From Geomicrobium halophilum (lineage in GTDB: Bacteria > Bacillota > Bacilli > Bacillales > Marinococcaceae): a stretch of 64,000 bases of DNA. The stretch covers positions 1 through 64,000 of the forward strand of contig NZ_JACHHJ010000003.1 of NCBI RefSeq assembly GCF_014207655.1. The letters are read 5' to 3'. The position numbers were made by a program, and so were the translations under genes. Positions 15,758 to 24,770 of this stretch are shown in pieces (within the stretch, counting starts at the first letter, position 1; the number at the start of each line of letters is the position of its first letter). The notes beneath the pieces are model-generated. The model was not told the DNA's origin. It saw nothing but the letters and a program-made list of their open reading frames with translations, and did no database searches.

Positions 15758-17110
15758 TCAATCGAGGCGCTTTTCCAATGCCTCTCGGCGCGACTCATGA
15801 CCCGGTTTCCCAAGTAGAGCAAACATATTTTGCTTATAACTTTCCACGCCCGGCTGATCAAAGGGATTTACCCCAAGCAGGTATCCACTAATCGCACACG
15901 CTTTTTCGAAAAAATATACAAGTGCACCGAACGAATAAGCGTCCAGCTTCTCAATCCCCACGACAACGTTCGGAACATCTCCATCGGTATGGGCAAGGAG
16001 TGTCCCAAGATAGGCTTTTTCGTTGACCGCATGTAGACTCTCTCCTGACAGATAGTTTAGCCCATCCTCATCACCTTCCATCTTCGGAATCTGCACGTTT
16101 TTCGTACTCTTACCGACGTGCAGGACCGTCTCAAACAAGTGACGCCGACCTTCCTGGACATATTGACCCATGGAATGAAGATCTGTTGTGAATTTGACCG
16201 AGGCAGGAAAGAGCCCTTTTCCATCCTTGCCTTCACTTTCCCCGAATAATTGCTTCCACCATTCACTAAAGTTCGCAAGCTTTGGTTCATAGCTGGATAA
16301 TAATTCAATTTGTTTTCCCTTTTGATACATTAAATAGCGAAATGCCGCATACTGATAAGCCTCATTATCATCTAAATGGTCATTGGTGTAGGCTTTGCGT
16401 GCGTCATCTGCACCCGCCAGCATGTCCGAAATTGAAATGCCTGCTGCGGCAATGGGTAATAATCCAACAGGTGTAAGTACAGAATAACGTCCCCCTACAT
16501 TATCAGGAACGACAAACGTCTCATAACCTTCTGCGTTGGCCAGTGATTTTAATGCCCCTTTTTCCCGATCCGTCGTAGCAATGATTCGATGAGCTGCTTC
16601 CTCCCGGCCATAAGCATCTTCCATCCATGCTTTAACCATCCGAAATGCGACTGCAGGCTCTGTTGTTGTGCCTGATTTGGAAATTACATTGGCATAGACA
16701 CTCTTCCCTTTTAGAGCCTCAAAAAGCTCAGATGTATAATCCGATCCAAGGTGCTCGCCAAGAAAGAAGACCTCAGGGCCATTTTTATCATCTTCGTTTA
16801 AATAAGAGCGAAAGGAATGGGTTAACGCCGATATAGCTGCTTTCGATCCTAATGATGAACCACCGATACCAATGACAAGAAGAACATCCGCATCTTCACG
16901 AATACGTGCTGCGGTTTTTTCTAAACGGCTGAGTTCTTCCCGATCATAATCTGAAGGTAAGTTCACCCAGCCCAGAAAATCCGCCCCAGCCCCGTTTCCT
17001 TCATGTAATTGTTGGTGTGCCCGAGAAACCGCTGACTGTAGCTGAGACCATTCATGGTCAGCAACAAACAAACGTGCATAATTCGTATTAAACGATACAG
17101 GTGTATTCAT
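15758..17110 (-). CDS. pgi: Glucose-6-phosphate isomerase
   Basis: A 450-residue phosphoglucose isomerase of the Gram-positive length class. It interconverts glucose-6-P and fructose-6-P in glycolysis. [15 protein letters not shown] near 80 binds the phosphate, [16 protein letters not shown] near 145 is the SIS-type signature, and [14 protein letters not shown] near 205 follows. ATG 17110 has AGAGGAGG eight bases upstream. It is divergent from the DUF378 gene. Confidence 0.97.
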   Translation of the reverse strand: MNTPVSFNTNYARLFVADHEWSQLQSAVSRAHQQLHEGNGAGADFLGWVNLPSDYDREELSRLEKTAARIREDADVLLVIGIGGSSLGSKAAISALTHSFRSYLNEDDKNGPEVFFLGEHLGSDYTSELFEALKGKSVYANVISKSGTTTEPAVAFRMVKAWMEDAYGREEAAHRIIATTDREKGALKSLANAEGYETFVVPDNVGGRYSVLTPVGLLPIAAAGISISDMLAGADDARKAYTNDHLDDNEAYQYAAFRYLMYQKGKQIELLSSYEPKLANFSEWWKQLFGESEGKDGKGLFPASVKFTTDLHSMGQYVQEGRRHLFETVLHVGKSTKNVQIPKMEGDEDGLNYLSGESLHAVNEKAYLGTLLAHTDGDVPNVVVGIEKLDAYSFGALVYFFEKACAISGYLLGVNPFDQPGVESYKQNMFALLGKPGHESRREALEKRLD

Positions 17111-17203
17111 TTATATATCCTCCTCTACGCATATCCAATAGCCTATTTTCTCACCCTATATATACCAAAGGATCGGTGCCTGCGTACATAAGGAGGTGAA
17201 AAA

Positions 17204-17410
17204 ATGAGCGGACTGCAACGTACAGCTCTAATTTTTGCAATCATTGGTGCCATTAACTGGGGAATGATCGGATTCTTTAACTTCGATGTTGTGGCGGCGA
17301 TATTCGGAGGGCAGACAGTAGCCTTTTCGCGAGTGATCTACGCCATCATCGGCCTTTCCGGCCTCTATTGTATCTCTCTACTTTTCACCGCTGACGAAGA
17401 GCCGCAATAA
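17204..17410 (+). CDS. yuzA: DUF378 small membrane protein (YuzA-like)
   Basis: A 68-residue protein with two TM helices: residues 6-28, including AINWGMIGFFNFDVVAAIFG, and 40-60. The INWG...FNFDVV pattern is the DUF378 signature. Start ATG 17204 has AAGGAGGTG upstream. The function is not established. Proximity to pgi is as in B. subtilis. Confidence 0.88.
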   Translation: MSGLQRTALIFAIIGAINWGMIGFFNFDVVAAIFGGQTVAFSRVIYAIIGLSGLYCISLLFTADEEPQ

Positions 17411-17560
17411 AGCCTAGAACCACAAAAATAAATTCCGCTGTGGGTCTGCGTTTCTTTTTTTCCGATAAGTAGTGGAACGGGGGCTTGTCACGACGTTAGT
17501 CATTCTTCGCACACGAAATAGTGTGGTTCTTTTCGAGGAAGTTTCCCCGCTATGTAGAAA

Positions 17561-17596
17561 AAACCCGGACTCGCCCTTACCTAGCTGTCCGGGTTT
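17561..17596 (-). terminator. Terminator of yugI
   Basis: On the minus strand AAACCCGGAC and GTCCGGGTTT form a perfect 10-bp stem with a 16-base loop. It is followed by TTTCTAC, giving a six-T run counting the stem end. It lies 26 bases after the yugI stop. Confidence 0.85.
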
Positions 17597-17621
17597 CATT
17601 TATATCAATTGGCAGTCTTGA

Positions 17622-18050
17622 TTATTTACGGGCGCGCTTATTAAGATCAGCATGAATCTCATTGGATTCTTTTAACCAATCTTTAAGTTTATCTTCAAGT
17701 GTGTTGAATCCTTGGTTTTTATTCCCGCCTTGGCTCTTCTGTCCACGTCCACCGCCGCTGCTGTTGCGAGAACTTCGCTTATCTCCACTTCCACCTTCTG
17801 GTGCTGATTGAGTCGCACGAATGGACAAAGAAATTTTACCCGAATCGCTGTCAATGGATTTTACTTTAACCTTGACTTCATCGCCAACAGAAAGCACTTC
17901 GTGAATATCTTTCACATAACCATGAGCGACCTCAGAAATGTGTACAAGTCCTTGGGTTTTATCATCAAGTGCAATGAAAGCCCCGAATGGCTTTACACCC
18001 GTTACCTTCCCTTCAACAGTGCTGCCAACTTCGTATTGTGCTACAGACAT
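17622..18050 (-). CDS. yugI: S1-domain general stress protein 13 (YugI)
   Basis: A 142-residue RNA-binding protein. Residues 5-75 form one S1 domain (VGSTVEGKVTGVKPFGAFIALDD..GLVHISEV). The rest is a Gly/Ser/Arg/Asn-rich disordered tail with a basic C-terminus (LNKRARK). Relatives bind ribosomes or RNA under stress. ATG 18050 has AGGGGATG upstream. alaR-alaT lie close by, as in B. subtilis (yugG-yugH-yugI). Confidence 0.92.
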   Translation of the reverse strand: MSVAQYEVGSTVEGKVTGVKPFGAFIALDDKTQGLVHISEVAHGYVKDIHEVLSVGDEVKVKVKSIDSDSGKISLSIRATQSAPEGGSGDKRSSRNSSGGGRGQKSQGGNKNQGFNTLEDKLKDWLKESNEIHADLNKRARK

Positions 18051-18220
18051 TCAAACATCCCCTAATCATTTATTAACGCCTAAATCATACCATATGTTCA
18101 CCCTCTAGGCAAAGGAAAGTTCAAGATGAATCGAAGCATATTTCCCATTATCAAAGGAATAACCTTGACAATATTCCCTTTAATAAATAATGTAAGGATA
18201 TATTTATACAGTAGAAGAGC

Positions 18221-18433
18221 TTGTTCAAAAAGGCAACAAAAAGATCCGGGAGGTCAAGGAGACGTAGCTTCGAGCATCCTGCTTACACCACGAAAGCATT
18301 CACTTTTCAGAGGAGCGGAGCGCAATCTCGTTCCTACGTAAGCGATCCCTTGCACGGAGGAAAACATACGTGAGGAGCAGGGAAGCAGACGACGAAGAGA
18401 TACGACGCCTATTTTTTAGGACTTTTTGAACAA
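18221..18433 (+). repeat. Full-length MITE-like repeat, copy A
   Basis: A 213-bp element bounded by perfect 12-bp terminal inverted repeats TTGTTCAAAAAG (18221-18232) and CTTTTTGAACAA (18422-18433). Its interior shares GTAGCTTCGAGCATCCTG and ACACCACGAAAGCA with copy B. It fills most of the 410-bp gap before the NSS transporter and has no ORF. Confidence 0.8.
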
Positions 18434-18460
18434 TCGCTAGAAAGGGGCTTTCATCAACCT

Positions 18461-19801
18461 ATGGCATCAGATCAGTGGACGTCACGTATTGGTTTCATCC
18501 TTGCTGCCGCAGGGTCGGCAATCGGCTTAGGGACTGTCTGGCGTCTCCCTTATGTGGCTGGCACAGAAGGAGGCGGTGCATTTTTTCTCATTTTCCTTAT
18601 CCTTTTATTAACCTTAGGGTCTACCTTGCTGCTCGCTGAATTTGTGCTTGGGAGGCGTACGCAGGAGGGGGCGATTCGTGCTTACAAAAATGTTGCTTCT
18701 AATGGAAACTGGCATTGGATCGGGATTTTAGGGATGGTTACAGCCTTTCTGCTTTTATCCTTTTACAGCGTAGTCGGCGGTTGGATCATCGCTTATCTGG
18801 TCCGAAGTTTCAGCGGACAGGTTACTTCCCCTCCAGGTGGAGACTATTCCGCGTTGTTCGAAACGATTACCGCGAATCCCTGGGAAGTGGGGATAGCACA
18901 TCTCGCATTTATGGTGATGACGATCCTCGTGGTTCAGAGAGGCATCCGCAAAGGTATCGAGAAAGCAACGGTATATATGATGCCGGCGCTGTTTATACTT
19001 TTCGCTGTCCTTGTCGTACGCTCTCTCACCCTTGATGGTGCTTGGGAAGGGGTCGTTTTCTTCTTACAGCCGGATTTATCAGCTGTTAGCGGACAAACAC
19101 TTTTAACCGCCCTTGGCCAAGCTTTCTTTTCTCTTAGTCTTGGTGTTTCTGTTATGGTCACATACAGTTCCTATTTAGGGAAAAGTGAAAACCTGCCGCG
19201 TTCTGCGTGGTCGGTTGTGTATCTCACCATCTTGATCGCCTTTATGGCTGGGCTTGTGATCTTTCCTAGCGTATTCGCGTTTGATTTAGAACCGGATGAA
19301 GGACCTATGCTGATTTTTACGATTTTACCAGCAGTTTTTGGAGAGATCACATTTGGCTCGATATTCTTTACGCTCTTTATGATTCTGATGTTATTTGCAA
19401 CACTCACGTCCGCTTTTTCACTCGTGGAAATCGTAGTCGCACCGCTTATTCGCGGCAAAGAAGAGCAAAAACGTGTGAAGATGACATGGACCGTTGGGTT
19501 ACTGATCTTCGTTTTAGGGATCCCGTCAAACTTATCATTCGGCCTTCTTTCCGATTGGCATATCTTTGGCGACATCTTCTTTAATCAACTTGATTTTCTC
19601 GTCAGCAACATCTTACTTCCGATCGGGGCATTGTTAATTTCCCTGTTCGTGCCATGGAAGATGAGCAAAACAGACTTACAAGAAGAGCTGTTACGGGGAA
19701 GTAACAGAGGGAACTCATTCTTTTCAATGTGGTTATTTACGATCCGCTATATCGTGCCGATTGCGATTGTCGTTGTCTTCATTTCCATGTTAGCTGGATA
19801 A
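18461..19801 (+). CDS. Sodium:neurotransmitter-symporter family transporter (NSS)
   Basis: A 446-residue LeuT-fold transporter with about 11 TM helices. It probably imports an amino acid with Na+. The TM1 signature WTSRIGFILAAAGSAIGLGTVWRLPY, with its unwound Gly-rich Na+ site, is clear. TM6/8 sequences also fit (SLSLGVSVMVTYSSYLG). The Shine-Dalgarno match GAAAGGGG is 13 bases from ATG, longer than usual. A repeat element lies immediately upstream and may carry or have displaced its promoter. It ends at a bidirectional terminator shared with alaT. Confidence 0.93.
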   Translation: MASDQWTSRIGFILAAAGSAIGLGTVWRLPYVAGTEGGGAFFLIFLILLLTLGSTLLLAEFVLGRRTQEGAIRAYKNVASNGNWHWIGILGMVTAFLLLSFYSVVGGWIIAYLVRSFSGQVTSPPGGDYSALFETITANPWEVGIAHLAFMVMTILVVQRGIRKGIEKATVYMMPALFILFAVLVVRSLTLDGAWEGVVFFLQPDLSAVSGQTLLTALGQAFFSLSLGVSVMVTYSSYLGKSENLPRSAWSVVYLTILIAFMAGLVIFPSVFAFDLEPDEGPMLIFTILPAVFGEITFGSIFFTLFMILMLFATLTSAFSLVEIVVAPLIRGKEEQKRVKMTWTVGLLIFVLGIPSNLSFGLLSDWHIFGDIFFNQLDFLVSNILLPIGALLISLFVPWKMSKTDLQEELLRGSNRGNSFFSMWLFTIRYIVPIAIVVVFISMLAG

Positions 19802-19812
19802 TGATAAGTATA

Positions 19813-19854
19813 AAAAACTCCGTTGTGATGGTGTGTCATGACAACGGAGTTTTT
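19813..19854. terminator. Bidirectional terminator between the NSS gene and alaT
   Basis: AAAAACTCCGTTGT (19813-19826) pairs with ACAACGGAGTTTT (19841-19854), giving A and T runs on both flanks. The two genes converge on it. Confidence 0.85.
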
Positions 19855-19934
19855 ATTATGAAATGATATGATCTTCATGGCTCAGCGACGAGCAGATCTA
19901 TTGAAAATGCTTCCCCGGCACTTCCTACAGACCT

Positions 19935-21125
19935 TTATTTTTTATGCCTGTTGACGAAGGTATCCAAACGCCCCATCGCGGTTTGCAGTGCATCCATTGA
20001 AGTGGCGTAGGAACAGCGGACATGACCGACGCCGCCTTCACCAAATACCGAGCCAGGCACAACAGCAACCTTTTCCTCGATCAGCAATTTCTCTGCAAAC
20101 GTTTCATCGTCCATCCCCGTTGCTTCTACGGATGGAAACGCGTAAAATGACCCACCTGGCAAATGACACGTTAGGCCTGCCTCATTTAAAGCATGAACAG
20201 TATAATTACGACGAGCGCGATAACTGCTCACCATTTTCGTCACCGTATCCTGCCCATTTTGTAAAGCCTCAAGTGCACCATGCTGTGCCTGTGTGGGAGC
20301 GCACATCAGTGAATATTGGTGTATTTTCAACATTGCTTGCGTAATATCGGCAGGAGCACATACGAAACCAAGCCGCCAACCAGTCATCGCAAATGCTTTT
20401 GAAAAGCCGGAAATGAGTACGGTACGATCGTGCATCTTCTCGAGCGCTGAGAACGCTGTATGGGTAGCATCATAGTTAAGTTCAGCATAGATTTCATCTG
20501 AAAATACGAGCAAGTCGTAGGCCTCTGCCACGTCTGCCACTGCCTGTAACTCTTCTTGATTCATCACGGCGCCTGTAGGATTATTCGGGAACGAAAGCAT
20601 AATGGCACGACTGCGATCTGTAATCGCTGCTTCCAAACGCTCCTTCGTGATTTTAAATTTAGTATCAGCATCCGTCACTACCGGGATAGGCTCTGCGCCT
20701 GCGAGGGTAACGAGCGGTTGATAAGAAACAAACGACGGTGTTGCGATCAGCACTTCATCGCCCGGATCAATCGTCGCCCGAACGGCAAGGTCAATGGCTT
20801 CGCTGGCCCCAACCGTCACAAGCACTTCTTGATCCGGATCATAGGTGACTTGGAAACGGTCAAGCATATAACGGGCGATGGCCGACCGTAATTCAATCAT
20901 ACCAGCATTTGCTGTGTATGACGTATAGCCTTGCTCTAAAGAGGTCATGCAAGCTTCCCGGACATTCCAGGGTGTAACGAAATCAGGTTCACCAACTCCG
21001 AGGGAAATACAATCATCCATCGTCGATGCAAGGTCAAAGAAACGGCGGATGCCGGAGGGCTCTATACTTGAAGCGGTTCGAGAAAGCCGTTTTTTACGAC
21101 TCACTTGCAGCGGACTCTGACTCAT
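19935..21125 (-). CDS. alaT: PLP-dependent aminotransferase AlaT
   Basis: A 396-residue class I aminotransferase of the YugH type; in B. subtilis the homologue makes alanine. The substrate segment is LGVGEPDFVTPWNV, the cofactor Asn is in SFPNNPTGAV, DEIYAEL is the Asp/Tyr pair, and the PLP lysine is in SGFSKAFAMTGWRLG. ATG 21125 overlaps the stop of alaR by four bases (ATGA). The alaR-alaT order matches B. subtilis. Confidence 0.92.
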   Translation of the reverse strand: MSQSPLQVSRKKRLSRTASSIEPSGIRRFFDLASTMDDCISLGVGEPDFVTPWNVREACMTSLEQGYTSYTANAGMIELRSAIARYMLDRFQVTYDPDQEVLVTVGASEAIDLAVRATIDPGDEVLIATPSFVSYQPLVTLAGAEPIPVVTDADTKFKITKERLEAAITDRSRAIMLSFPNNPTGAVMNQEELQAVADVAEAYDLLVFSDEIYAELNYDATHTAFSALEKMHDRTVLISGFSKAFAMTGWRLGFVCAPADITQAMLKIHQYSLMCAPTQAQHGALEALQNGQDTVTKMVSSYRARRNYTVHALNEAGLTCHLPGGSFYAFPSVEATGMDDETFAEKLLIEEKVAVVPGSVFGEGGVGHVRCSYATSMDALQTAMGRLDTFVNRHKK

Positions 21126-21619
21126 GGCGACACCACCATGCGGCGATCCTTTTCGTCTTGATTAAAAACCACACCGTCATGTTTGTATTTTTTCATGCGA
21201 AAATGGGTCGTTGTAGATAATACAGTCTCCAGTGTCGACAGTTTGTTGGATACGAAGCTTGCAACACCAGCCATCGTCTGGCCTTCAACGACGACAGAGA
21301 GGTCATACGTCCCCGACATCAAGTATAGAGCGCTCACTTCAGGGAAACGCTGGATACGTGCCGCCACTTCATCGAAACCAACATCACGCTGCGGAGTTAC
21401 TTTTACGTCGATCATGGCAGCGATGCTTTCTTCTGATTGAATCTTGCTCCAATCAACGACAGCCGCATAACTTAAAATCACATGATCATCTTCAAGCTTC
21501 TGGATCGTTTTTTTTACATCCTCCTCGCTTTCGTCCAACATTTTCGCAAGCACGTCACTTTCAATACGTCCATTGTGCTCAAGAATACGTATTAACTCGA
21601 CTTCTTTATCTTTAGTCAC
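21122..21619 (-). CDS. alaR: Lrp/AsnC-family regulator AlaR
   Basis: A 165-residue feast/famine regulator. The N-terminal winged HTH (LIRILEHNGRIESDVLAKMLDESEEDVKKTIQKLE) is followed by an alpha-beta RAM effector domain. GTG 21619 has a GGGGG Shine-Dalgarno sequence. It is co-transcribed with and coupled to alaT, which it presumably activates, as for B. subtilis AlaR. Confidence 0.9.
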   Translation of the reverse strand: MTKDKEVELIRILEHNGRIESDVLAKMLDESEEDVKKTIQKLEDDHVILSYAAVVDWSKIQSEESIAAMIDVKVTPQRDVGFDEVAARIQRFPEVSALYLMSGTYDLSVVVEGQTMAGVASFVSNKLSTLETVLSTTTHFRMKKYKHDGVVFNQDEKDRRMVVSP

Positions 21620-21777
21620 TGTTAAACCCCCTGTAGAAAGTGCCTAAGTGTTTATTCTATCTTAGTGCAAACCCACTTCTCATGTTCTTAATTATAATGT
21701 AATCATCTTATCATAGAATACCGTCATTTAGATAAAATAAAAATCGTGAAGGACTCCGAAGGAAAGTTGGGTTAAAA

Positions 21778-22395
21778 ATGAAAGGTCATGTAAGCCAACG
21801 CCACAAGGAACAAGCGGTCGCACTGCTCATTATTGATATGATCAACCCTTTGGAATTTGAAGATGGGCAAAAATTATATGAACAAATGCGCACGACCGCA
21901 AACCAAATCGCAAGGTTAAAGGAGCAGTCAAGGTCTTATCATATTCCGGTCATCTACGTTAACGACAATTACGGGCATTGGCAGAGTGATTTTCGTCAAA
22001 TTGTCGATGACTGCCTGTATGAACAAGTCCGCGGGCAGGATATTGCTCACGTACTCAAACCGGAAGAAGAAGATTACTTTATACTAAAACCACAGTTTTC
22101 AGGGTTTTTCAGCACTCCTCTTGACATACTTCTGCGCTACCTAAACGTGCGTACGTTAATCCTTACAGGTGTTGCCGGCAATATGTGTGTTCATTTTACC
22201 GCCAATGATGCCTACATGCATGGCTACAAAGTCATCGTGCCCCGTGATTGCACGGCCTCTATTAATAAGCGCGATAATCAGGAAGCCCTTCAGGTGATGG
22301 AAAAAGTCGTCCATGCAAATATTGCACCCGCCGCGGATTTAAATCTCCGCCATATCATTACAGAGGCAAAGGCGTACTATGAGGATACAGTATGA
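21778..22395 (+). CDS. Isochorismatase-family cysteine hydrolase
   Basis: A 205-residue alpha/beta hydrolase-like enzyme of the isochorismatase/nicotinamidase fold. The catalytic Asp is in LLIIDMINPLEFE, the Lys in FILKPQFSGFFST and the Cys in LTGVAGNMCVHFTANDA. The substrate is unknown; both nicotinamidase-like and ureidoacrylate-like members exist. Its 3' end overlaps the thioesterase gene on the other strand by 19 bases. Confidence 0.9.
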   Translation: MKGHVSQRHKEQAVALLIIDMINPLEFEDGQKLYEQMRTTANQIARLKEQSRSYHIPVIYVNDNYGHWQSDFRQIVDDCLYEQVRGQDIAHVLKPEEEDYFILKPQFSGFFSTPLDILLRYLNVRTLILTGVAGNMCVHFTANDAYMHGYKVIVPRDCTASINKRDNQEALQVMEKVVHANIAPAADLNLRHIITEAKAYYEDTV

Positions 22396-22772
22396 CGATT
22401 AAGCTCTACTCTCACTTCGTCAGGAATCGAGAGAGAGGTTGAAGTTTCAACATCATAGTTGACATAGACTGCCTTCCCTCTGGCACAGCACTGATTATTT
22501 TGATGGATCTCTTCATACAATTCAAAGCTTTTATTACCGATTTTCGCCACCCACGTCTTTATGTACACTGGCGTCCCATAATAGAGCTGAGCGAGATACT
22601 CCACCTCCATTTTAAGGATGACACAGCGCCAACGTTTAAAGGATAGATCGGGGGTGAATATTTTAAAAATCCCATCTCGTCCCGCTTCAAACCAGATGGG
22701 AAGCGTTGTATTATTAATGTGGCCAAGCCCATCCGTCTCTGACACACGAGGGTGAATTTTTGTTGTAAACAT
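22377..22772 (-). CDS. Hotdog thioesterase (4HBT-like)
   Basis: A 131-residue acyl-CoA thioesterase of the 4-hydroxybenzoyl-CoA thioesterase group. The VSETDGLGHINNTTLPIWFE segment has the Asp/Gly-His-x-Asn motif. ATG 22772 has GAAGGTGG upstream; the GTG five codons earlier is less well placed. It converges on, and overlaps by 19 bases, the isochorismatase-family gene. Confidence 0.9.
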   Translation of the reverse strand: MFTTKIHPRVSETDGLGHINNTTLPIWFEAGRDGIFKIFTPDLSFKRWRCVILKMEVEYLAQLYYGTPVYIKTWVAKIGNKSFELYEEIHQNNQCCARGKAVYVNYDVETSTSLSIPDEVRVELNRHTVSS

Positions 22773-22985
22773 CTGAACCACCTTCACTGAGGTTATATAA
22801 TCCTTTATTCATCCTATCATTTTGCCTGAATTTAGAAAATACGATAGGTCTGGTTCAAGAAAGACTATACAAAAACCAATCTCTGCATCTTCATATGTTC
22901 CCCGAGCAGCATCATGCTTTCATTCCACGCTGTTCAGGGAGAGAATATCACTGGATTTCGTGTTGGAGCAGGTAGAATGAAACAG

Positions 22986-23132
22986 GATTCGGCGCGGGGG
23001 TTTGTTTATTCGGCGTGCGCGAAGGGTTTTTCGGCGCAGCCAAACGTTTATTCGGCGCGTTGGACATTTTATTCGGCGCTCGAGGAACTTTTTTCGGCGC
23101 AAAGCGCGGCATATAGCGGGATGAAACACCAC
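22986..23132. repeat. 21-bp-period tandem repeat (TATTCGGCG units), locus 1
   Basis: Seven consecutive 21-base units start at 22986, 23007, 23028, 23049, 23070, 23091 and 23112. Each of the first six begins with a TATTCGGCG-like core (GATTCGGCG, TATTCGGCG, TTTTCGGCG...) followed by 12 variable bases; the last is degraded. The exact multiple-of-three period makes an ORF read as heptads such as YSACAKG, FSAQPNV, YSARWTF. No good start, Shine-Dalgarno sequence or homology supports translation. It occupies the 537-bp gap between the thioesterase and luxS genes. Confidence 0.75.
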
Positions 23133-23153
23133 GGATAATGTTCCATTTATAAA

Positions 23154-23204
23154 GCCCAAAGGAACCATGAGAATGGGTTAGTAACTCTCATGGTTCCTTT
23201 GGGC
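23154..23204. other. Perfect 19-bp hairpin downstream of luxS
   Basis: GCCCAAAGGAACCATGAGA (23154-23172) and its exact reverse complement (23186-23204) flank a 13-base loop. On the minus strand, after luxS, it is followed by TTTATAAA. It may be an inefficient terminator for luxS or a mobile-element remnant. Confidence 0.65.
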
Positions 23205-23324
23205 CGTGGCTGAATGTGTGAAAGGGTGGAAATGTGTCACCGATGGTACGTATAGCCACCGTGCACATGTATAACGCCCGATGCTATGTCTCCTCGACAT
23301 ACTCGGCTTTTGGGTACACACTCT

Positions 23325-23798
23325 TTAATAAACTTCTTCTAATTTTTTCTTATCCTGTTCTAACCAATACTTCATCCAAGTTTTCGCTTCTTCCAAATCG
23401 TGCAGTCGTGCTTGCCCACATTGCTCTTCTGTCGCCGCTGGGACATAATCGTACTCCAACCCAGCTTTGACTGTCTTTTCTAAAATATCGATGATCTCAG
23501 GTACCTGAGCGGGACCATTTACGATCAAATAGAATCCTGTCTGGCACCCCATTGGCGAAAGATCAATAACTTCAAAATGATCATAAGCCTCCGTATATTC
23601 TCGGATGTTAAGGGCAAGTAAATGTTCGAGTGTATGGATGACCGGCGGTTTCATATTTGTCACATTCGGCTGTGCAAATCGGATATCGAACTTATGAACA
23701 ATTCCATCACTGCCGATTTTTTGAACACCCGCCTGGCGAACATAAGGCGCTTTGACAATTGTATGATCAAGCTCAAAGCTCTCAACACGAGCAACCAT
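23325..23798 (-). CDS. luxS: S-ribosylhomocysteine lyase LuxS
   Basis: A 157-residue metalloenzyme that splits S-ribosylhomocysteine to homocysteine and the AI-2 precursor DPD in the activated methyl cycle. The metal ligands are His55 and His59 in HTLEHLL and the Cys near 125 in [13 protein letters not shown] 23798 follows GGAGGGATTC. Confidence 0.97.
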   Translation of the reverse strand: MVARVESFELDHTIVKAPYVRQAGVQKIGSDGIVHKFDIRFAQPNVTNMKPPVIHTLEHLLALNIREYTEAYDHFEVIDLSPMGCQTGFYLIVNGPAQVPEIIDILEKTVKAGLEYDYVPAATEEQCGQARLHDLEEAKTWMKYWLEQDKKKLEEVY

Positions 23799-23870
23799 CT
23801 TGAATCCCTCCGTATTTCTTTATAATGCTATCATACAACAAGGGTAAAACCTCGATCAAACAAAACCTGT

Positions 23871-24608
23871 TCATTTCCCGAGCTGTTCTTTTTCACTCTC
23901 GCCCTTTATGACCTCCATGGCCTCCAAGACTTGATCCGTAATGAGGCCGTTCGCACCCTTGGCAAGAACTTTTCTCATCCTCCGCTTTTCATTAACTGTC
24001 CATACATAGACAGGCAAATCAAGCCGTTTCATTCTCTTTATAAATCCTAAATGTAACAGATAGTAGTGGGGGCAGACAGCATCTGCTTGTATTTTTTTCA
24101 ACCTTGATTCGGGATAGAGATCTTGAGCATAGGCATGGATACGAAAACGTTGCTGTAGCAGTTTGCGGCCAAGTAATAGACCCGTTTTGATTTCAGGGGC
24201 CTTATTTTTAATGTTTCGTAAGACTGTATCATAAAAAGATGTTATTAATACGTTTTCACTCATCCCGGTTTTACGTACTTTATCAATCACCTGCTGCTCC
24301 AGCCCTTTCGCTTTTAATTCAATGTCTACTTGTATCTTTCCTTTACAAATGAGTAAAACTTCTTCGAGCAATGGCAGCTCCCAGCCAATTTTTCGTGCAT
24401 ATCGCTGCAGGGAACTATAAGTCATTTTCTTTACCGCCGTGCCGTCCCACTTACCATCATGAAAACAAATGAGTGAGCCGTCTGAAGTAAGTCGAACGTC
24501 AGTTTCGATAAAATTGGCTCCAAGCGCAACAGCTCTTTCAAAAGCTTTCACCGTATTTTCCACCATATTAACACCGGTTACTCCGCGGTGGGCGATCACA
24601 ATGCTCAT
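23871..24608 (-). CDS. Glycerophosphodiester phosphodiesterase
   Basis: A 245-residue GDPD-fold enzyme releasing glycerol-3-phosphate from glycerophosphodiesters. Catalytic His pair and metal ligands: IAHRGVTGVNMVENT near the N-terminus, IETDVRLTSDG, and FHDGKWDGT. GANGLITDQ is the usual C-terminal loop. No signal peptide is seen, so it is probably cytosolic. ATG 24608 is nine bases from GGGAGG; the upstream ATG at 24617 touches that site. Confidence 0.9.
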   Translation of the reverse strand: MSIVIAHRGVTGVNMVENTVKAFERAVALGANFIETDVRLTSDGSLICFHDGKWDGTAVKKMTYSSLQRYARKIGWELPLLEEVLLICKGKIQVDIELKAKGLEQQVIDKVRKTGMSENVLITSFYDTVLRNIKNKAPEIKTGLLLGRKLLQQRFRIHAYAQDLYPESRLKKIQADAVCPHYYLLHLGFIKRMKRLDLPVYVWTVNEKRRMRKVLAKGANGLITDQVLEAMEVIKGESEKEQLGK

Positions 24609-24724
24609 TATACGCATCCTCCCTCTATTTAAGCATACATTCGTAATTGAAAAGCGTTAAGAGCATTTTAGCTATTGAAAAGGATTCTTTTCTGTTTTTG
24701 CCTATAAACACAGCTTTACCACGT

Positions 24725-24754
24725 TTGACTATACATGGAGTCAAGGTATATATT
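24725..24754 (+). promoter_or_regulatory. Promoter with inverted repeat upstream of the MFS gene
   Basis: TTGACT (24725-24730) is followed by an 18-base spacer and TATATT (24749-24754). The -35 hexamer is the left arm of a perfect inverted repeat TTGACT-N8-AGTCAA (24725-24744), placed in the spacer as in many repressor- or MerR-controlled efflux promoters. A start site near 24761 would leave only about 10 leader bases. Confidence 0.55.
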
Positions 24755-24770
24755 TAGATAGACGAAATAA

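Noticed and set aside
22986-23132. CRISPR array
   Set aside because: Units are 21 bp with only a 9-base imperfect core and 12-base spacers; CRISPR repeats are longer and near identical, and no cas genes are in the window.
22914-23138. 74-residue ORF across the tandem repeat with heptads YSAxxxx
   Set aside because: No convincing Shine-Dalgarno sequence; the upstream part has no repeat or known motif, and the opposite strand is open too. The pattern is explained by the 21-bp DNA repeat.
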